Shown: in pieces, positions 58,101-64,000 of the stretch | How the letters are laid out: every line of letters starts with the position of its first letter | Numbering within the stretch: the first letter of the stretch is position 1 | DNA from: Eurosta solidaginis | Taxonomy: Eukaryota; Arthropoda; Insecta; Diptera; Tephritidae | Reading direction: 5' to 3' | DNA length: 64,000 bases | NCBI RefSeq assembly: GCF_040869045.1 | Contig: NC_090322.1 | Location: 181,287,477-181,351,476 of the forward strand | Notes under the pieces: model-generated | The model's input: the letters and a program-made list of their open reading frames with translations, nothing else | Told to the model about the DNA's origin: nothing | Database searches by the model: none | Made by a program: the position numbers and the translations under genes

Positions 58101-60668
58101 ATGGCTTTCAGGATTCGTCCGGGAACCCGTCAGGGTAATTTCTGGACTTTTCCGAGACTATTTCGGGATCATTTTGGGACCTTCCCAAGATCATTTATGG
58201 ATGGATTTCGGGATTTGTCCGGGATGCCCTCAGGGTCATTTTGGGACTATTAGGTGAGCATTTGAGGACCGTTCCGGCATCACTTCTGGATGGTTTTCGG
58301 TATCCGTTCAGATTCCCGTCGGAATAATTGCGGGACTTTTTCGGGATCATTGGGGTCCCTTCCAAAATCATTTCTGGGTGGTTTTTGGGATTCGTCCGGC
58401 ATCCCGTCGGGGTCATTTCGGGACTTTTTCTCGACTAATACGGGATCATTTGCGGGCCCTTTCGGTATCATTTCTGGATAGTTGTCGGGATCCGTTCGGG
58501 ATCCCGTCAGGGTCTTTTCGGAACTATTGGGAGATCATTTGAGTACCTTTCCGGCATAATTTCTGGTTAGTTTTCGGGATCCTTTCCGGGTCCCATCAGG
58601 GTCATTTCGGGACTTTTTCGGCATCATTTAAGATTGGTTTTCAGGATTCGTCCGGTATCCGTCAGGGTAATTTCTGGACTTTTCCCAGACTATTTCGGGA
58701 TAATTTTGGGACCCTCCCAAGATCATTTCTGGATGGATTTCGGGATCTGTCCGGGATGCCGTAAGGTCATTTTGGGACTATTAGGTGATCATTTGAGGAC
58801 CTTTTCGGCATCACTTCTGGATGGTTTTCAGTATCCGCTCAGGATCCCGTCGGAATTATTGCGGGAATTTTTCGGGATCATTTGGTGTCCCTTCCGGCGT
58901 CATTTCTGGCTGCTTTTTGGGATTCGTCCGGCATCCCGTCGGGTTCATTTCGGGACTTTTTCTCGACTAATACGGGATCATTTGCGGGCCCTTTCGGCAT
59001 CATTTCTAGATAGTTGTCGGGATCCGTTCGGGATCCCGTCAGGGTCTTTTCGGAACTATTAGGTGATCATTTGAGGACATTTCCGGCATCATTTGTGGAT
59101 AGTTTTCGGGATCCTTTCGGGGTCCAGTCAGGGTTATTTCGGGACTTTTTCGGGATCATTTAGAGATGGCTTTCAGGATTCGTCCGGGAACCCGTCAGGG
59201 TAATTTCTGAACTTTTCCGAGACTATTTCGGGATAATTTTGGGACCTTCCCAAGATCATTTCTGGATGGATTTTGGGATCAGTCCGGGATGCCGTCAGGG
59301 TCATTTTGGTATTAGGTGATCATTTGAGGACCTTTCCGGCATCACTTCTGGATGGTTATCGGTATCCGATCAGGATCCCCTCGGAATCATTGCGGGACTT
59401 TTTCGGGATCATTTGGGGTCCCTCCCAAGATCATTTCTGGATGGATTTCGGGATCTGTCCGGGATCCCGTCAGGGTCATTTAGGGGTGCGTTCGAGATCC
59501 CGTCAGGGTCATTTCGGGACTTCTTCGGGAATATATCGGGATCATTTCTGGATGGTTTATGGGATCCGTCCATGACCCCTTAAGGGTCATTTCGGGACTA
59601 TTAGGTGATCATTTGAGGACCTTTCCGGCGTCACTTCTGGATGATTTTCGGTATCCGTTCGGGATCCCGTCGGAATCAATGCGGGACTTTTACGGAATCA
59701 TTTGGGATTCCTTCCGGCATCATTTCTGGATGGTTTTCGGGATTTGTCCGGGATCCCGTCGGGGTTATTTCGGGACCTTTTCGGGGCTAATACGGGATCA
59801 TTTGGGTATCCTCTAGGGGTCGTTTAGTGACTTTTTGTGTATTATTTCGGGATCATTTTGGGACCCTTTCGGCATAATTTCTTGATGGTTTGCCGGATCC
59901 ATCAGGGTCATTTCGGGACCATTTTGGGATCATTTGGGACCCTTCCGAGATCATTTCTGGATCCGTCCGGGATGCCGTAGGAACCATTTCGGGATTTTTT
60001 GTTACTTTTCCGGGATAGTTTTTGCACCCTTCCGGGATCATTTCTGGATCTGTGCGGGATCCCATCTGGGTCAATTCCGGACTATTTCGGGATCATTTTG
60101 AAATCCTTCCGGAATCATTTCTGTATGGTTTTCGCGATCCATCGTGGATCCCCTCGGAGCCATTTCGGAACTTTTTCTGGAGTTAGTCGGGATAATTTAG
60201 GGACCCTTCCTGGATATTTTCTGGATGGTTTCTGAGATCCGTCCGGGAGCCCGTCAGGGTAATTTCGGAACTTTTTCGGGACTATTTCGGGATCAATTTG
60301 GTACCCTTCAGGCATCATTTCTGTGTGGTTATCTGGATAAGTCTAGAATCGTGTCGTTGTCATTTCGGGTTTTTTTGGGACTACTTCGGGAACTTTTGGA
60401 AACACTTCCGGGGCGTTTCTGGATGGTTTTCGGGATCCGTTCGCGATAGCGTCGGGGTCATTTCGTGGCTTTTTCTGGATAATTTCGTTATCGTTTTGGG
60501 ATCCTATCAGGTTATCAGCTCATAAAGTTCTTTTTTTTACTCAATTACAAAAATAAAATGCATTAGACAGAAAAAAAATTTTAAACAGATAACTTTATAA
60601 GCAGGCTAACGTGAATAGCCCACATATTTCATTTTCTCCTTGCGGACGGGGCCGCGGGTAAAGGCTAG
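55115..60668 (+). mobile_element. Satellite-bearing Helitron, plus-strand copy
   Basis: Starts TCTAATATATATTATAAATG after A (55114) and ends GGTAAAGGCTAG before T (60669). A 3' hairpin GCGG-ACGGGG-CCGC stands 12 bases before the end. The 5' part has tandem TTTGGATG octamers (about 55141-55190) and two related segments ending near 55445. Most of the element, about 55905-60520, is the 89-bp satellite. No Rep/helicase open frame is present, so movement would need a partner. Confidence 0.85.
55905..60520. repeat. 89-bp satellite array inside the Helitron
   Basis: Monomers of 89 bp (e.g. GGTTTTCGGGAT at 56169, 56258, 56347) are built from shorter sub-units such as GGGATCATTTCGGGAC. CGGGAT recurs every 15-30 bases. 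Stop codons are rare in several frames, so long G/F/R/S-rich open frames appear (up to 307 codons at 56167-57090). They shift frame each monomer and are not genes. Confidence 0.9.
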
Positions 60669-61704
60669 TAATATTATATATAAATACTGACAATTTAATT
60701 AGCGAGACATGCTAATATTGTTTATACAATTATTTTTGTTATTGGTATTAGAGAAACAAATATTTTTATTACAAACAACAATTATAACAACCAAAACTTG
60801 TTGGGGCTATGAATAACCATTAATGATTAAAGGTTCGATTCGAGCTCAAGGCTAGAGCAATAATTTTTTTCTAATGATAATAATTTTTTTTTTAAATTTT
60901 TCTAAATTTGAAAAATTGTATTTTGTTTTTTGGAATAGTAACCCAGCCAGCATTTTTTGAAAATTTTGATCAAATATTATTCAAATATCATACCCCAAGA
61001 TGATTAAAAACGTTCAAATTTAAAAGCATTCTTTGTTCGAAAATTAACGTATCGTCGGGAGAAAAATGTACCATAAATGTGATTATTCTTGAATAATCAT
61101 TTATTATTTATTTTTCGAAAGGTTTTTTGTTCATATTTGATATCATTATAAAATTGGGCTTTAATTGTTTTATAGTAATATTTGAATGCTTTTCACAGTC
61201 GTTTTCTGATCATATTCATGAACATATTCCAATCATTTTGGTTCAGATTTTTGAATAACTAGAGTTCGCCCAGTGGTTGAAATTCAACCACAGGAAAGGA
61301 AAGGACATTTTTGAATAATTTTTGGAATGCGATTATCATACATTTATTCTTCATACCCCATACAAAATAATATACTACATAGTAATCTTATTTCATCAGG
61401 GGAAGAACGCATGCGGAAGTGAGCTATTGAACAAAAGGTAATACGCAAACAAACTAGACCAATATCCACCTGCGACTACAACATCCAACATCAGCTTTGA
61501 TCGTCAACATCTTAAAATACGATATGGTACGGGATGTTGAAGCCATATCCAGGTACATACATATGTCAAGAGAGTTTCACTTACCTGGGGTTCAAATAGT
61601 TCGCAACCTTTGTATTGTCTAATGGTATAATTTGTATTTTCTGGGAAGCCGATGGTGGAGAAATGGTTGGGGACATCTTTTGTTAGGAGCAATATATATA
61701 TACA
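60669..61704. other. Spacer between the inverted Helitrons
   Basis: AT-rich unique sequence of 1036 bases. GGTTCGATTCGAGC at about 60831-60844 resembles a tRNA B box but has no partner A box. A candidate coding exon lies at 61585-61676 (-). TA-rich stretches sit at both edges. Confidence 0.4.
61585..61676 (-). CDS. Possible first coding exon
   Basis: On the minus strand CAAAAGATG (a good fly start context) opens 92 bases coding for MSPTISPPSASQKIQIIPLD and about ten further residues. It ends CCCCAG followed by GTAAGT, a consensus splice donor. A TATATATATA run lies 15-25 bases upstream. No partner exon can be seen, since the downstream direction (lower coordinates) soon enters the plus-strand Helitron. 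The length is short enough to occur by chance. I do not recognise the peptide. Confidence 0.25.
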
Positions 61705-64000
61705 CTAGCCTTTACCCGCGGCCCCGTCCGCAAGGAAAATTTTAAATATATGGGCTATTCGCGTTAGCCTGCTTATTATCTGTTTAAAATTTTGTTTTCT
61801 GTCTAATGCATTTTATTTTTGTAATTGAGTAAAAAAAAGAACTAAATGAGCTGATAACCTGATAGGATCCCAAATGATCCCGAAATTATCCAGAAAAAGC
61901 TACGAAATGACGCCAACGCTATCGCGGACGGATCCCGAAAACCATCCAGAAATGCCCCGAAAGGGTCTCCAAAAGTTCCCCGAATAGTCCCAAAAAAACC
62001 CGAAATGAGAGCGAGACGATTCTAGACGTATCCAGAGAACCACACAGAAATGATCCCTGAAGGTGTTCCAAAATGATCCCGAAAAGGTTCCGAAATGACC
62101 CTGACGGGCTCCCGGGCGGATCTCAAAAACCATCCAGAAAATATCCAGGAAGGGTCCCTAAATTATCCCGACTAACTCCAGAAAAAGTTCCGAAATGGCT
62201 CCGAGGGAATCCACGATGGATCGCGAAAACCATACAGAAATGATTCCGGAAGGATTCCAAAATGATCCCGAGATAGTCCGGAATTGACCCAGATGGGATC
62301 CCGCACAGATCCAGAAATGATCCCGGAAGGGTGCAAAAACTATCCCGGAAAAGTAACAAAAAATACCGAAATGGCTCCTAAGGCATCCCGGACGGATCCA
62401 GAAATGATCTCGGAAGGGTCCCCAAATGATCCCAAAATGGTCCAGAAATGACCCTGATGGATCCGGCAAACCATCAAGAAATTATGCCGAAAGGGTCCCA
62501 AAATGATCCCGAAATAATACAGAAAAAGTCAAGAAACGACCCCTAGAGGATCCCCAAATGATCCCGTATTAGCCCCGAAAAGGTCCCGAAATAACCCCGA
62601 CGGGATCCCGGACAAATCCCGAAAACCATCCAGAAATGATGCCGGAAGGAATCCCAAATGATTCCGTAAAAGTCCCGCATTGATTCCGACGGGATCCCGA
62701 ACGGATACCGAAAATCATCCAGAAGTGATGCCGGAAAGCTCCTCAAATGATCACCTAATAGTCCCGAAATGACCCTTAAGGGGTCATGGACGGATCCCAT
62801 AAACCATACAGAAATGATCCCGATATAGTCCCGAAGAAGTCCCGAAATGACCCTGACGGGATCTCGAACGCACCCTTAAATGACCCTGACGGGATCCCGG
62901 ACAGATCCCGAAATCCTTCTAGAAATGATCTTGGGAGGGACTCCAAATGATCCCGAAAAAGTCTCGCAATGATTCCGAGGGGATCCCGGACGAATCCCAA
63001 AAACCATCCAGAAATGATGCCGGAAGGGACACCAAATGATCCCGAAAAAGTCCCGCAATAATTCCGACGGGATCCTGAGCGGATACCGAAAACCATCCAG
63101 AAGTGATGCCGAAAAGGTCCTCAAATGATCACCTAATAGTCCCAAAATGACCCTGACGGCATCCCGGACTGATCCCAAAATCCATCCAGAAATGATCTTG
63201 GGAAGGTCCCAAAATTATCCCGAAATAGTCTCGGAAAAGTTCAGAAATTACCCTGACGGGTTCCCGGACGAATCCTGAAGCCATCTCTAAATGATCCCGA
63301 AAAAGTCCCGAAATGACCCTGACTGGACCCCGAAAGGATCCCGAAAACTATCCAGAAATGATGCCGGAAATGTCCTCAAATGATCACCTAATAGTTCCGA
63401 AAAGACCCTGACGGGATCCCGAACGGATCCCGACAACTATCTAGAAATGATGCCGAAAGGGCCCGCAAATGATCCCGTATTAGTCGAGAAAAAGTCCCGA
63501 AATGAACCCGACGGGATGCCGGACGAATCCCAAAAACCATCCAGAAATGATGCCGGAAGGGACACCAAATGATCCCGAAAAAGTCCCGCAATAATTCCGA
63601 CGGGATCCTGAGCGGATACCGAAAACCATCCAGAAGTGATGCCGAAAAGGTCCTCAAATGATCACCTAATAGTCCCAAAATGACCCTGACGGCATCCCGA
63701 ACAGATCCCGAAATCCATCCAGAAATGATCTTGGGAGGGTCCCAAAATTATCCCGAAATAGTCTGGGAAAAGTCCAGAAATTACCCTGACGGATCCCGGA
63801 CGAATCCTGAAAACCAATCTTAAATGATGCCGAAAGTCCCGAAATGACCCTGATGGGACCCGGAAAGGATCCCGAAAACTAACCAGAAATGATGCAGGAA
63901 AGGTCCTCAAAAGATCTCCCAATAGTTCCGAAAAGACCCTGACGGGATCCCGAACGGATCCCGACAACTATCCAGAAATGATACCGAAAGGGCCCGCAAA
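61705..64000 (-). mobile_element. Satellite-bearing Helitron, minus-strand copy (runs off window)
   Basis: Begins with the reverse complement of the Helitron 3' end: CTAGCCTTTACC then GCGGCCCCGTCCGC (hairpin), preceded by A at 61704. The interior is the same 89-bp satellite inverted. Position 64000 corresponds to about 58449 of the plus-strand copy, so 2.3 kb of inverted similarity is visible. The 5' end is outside the window. Confidence 0.85.

Overview
The window is repeat-rich insect DNA, most likely from a true fruit fly (Tephritidae) or a close dipteran relative. The evidence is an INE-1/DINE-1-like element family (CCACGCCCAC blocks, a GTCC-GTCC microsatellite, an AAATTTGGTATGTAG block), dipteran-type Helitrons, hAT and mariner remnants, a tRNA-headed SINE and AT-rich introns. 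The species assignment is inference. Only two host protein-coding units look convincing: the terminal exon of a nuclear protein with a PCNA-binding (PIP) motif (14124-16153, +) and a single-exon secreted trypsin-like protease with its own TATA box (16855-17613, -). One more possible first coding exon lies at 61585-61676 (-).

Layout. 1-13259: two copies (A and B) of a Helentron-like rolling-circle element, each followed by the same ~2.05 kb flank. Between them lie a decayed Ty3/gypsy pol on the minus strand and a 1.37 kb LTR-like unit. 13260-18200: a structured dispersed repeat, the two host genes and a SINE. 18388-22771: an hAT-type element with an 8-bp target duplication and Helentron copy C nested inside. 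23174-28060: coding remnants, Helentron D, a SINE half and two non-LTR remnants. 28131-29270: an hAT with a decayed transposase. 28741-50179: a tandem duplication. Unit D1 (28741-37198) carries a solo LTR. Unit D2 (37199-50179) carries the same Ty3/gypsy insertion with both LTRs, at the same ATAA target site. 51362-52876: a complete canonical Helitron. 52922-54704: another hAT transposase pseudogene broken up by LTR and mariner pieces. 55115-60668 and 61705-64000: two copies of a large satellite-bearing Helitron in opposite orientation.

How the parts relate. Two kinds of tandem array dominate. A 129-bp monomer fills the Helentron-like elements, and a recognisably related 129-bp monomer sits inside a separate canonical Helitron, so two rolling-circle families carry the same satellite. 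The large Helitron has an unrelated 89-bp monomer. Several junctions (37198/37199, 45049, 47003) show little or no microhomology and look like template switches, unequal exchange or assembly of two haplotypes. Most long open frames inside the arrays arise from the repeats and are not genes.

All family calls rest on motif reading by eye. No database search was possible, and identity levels are estimates from visual alignment.
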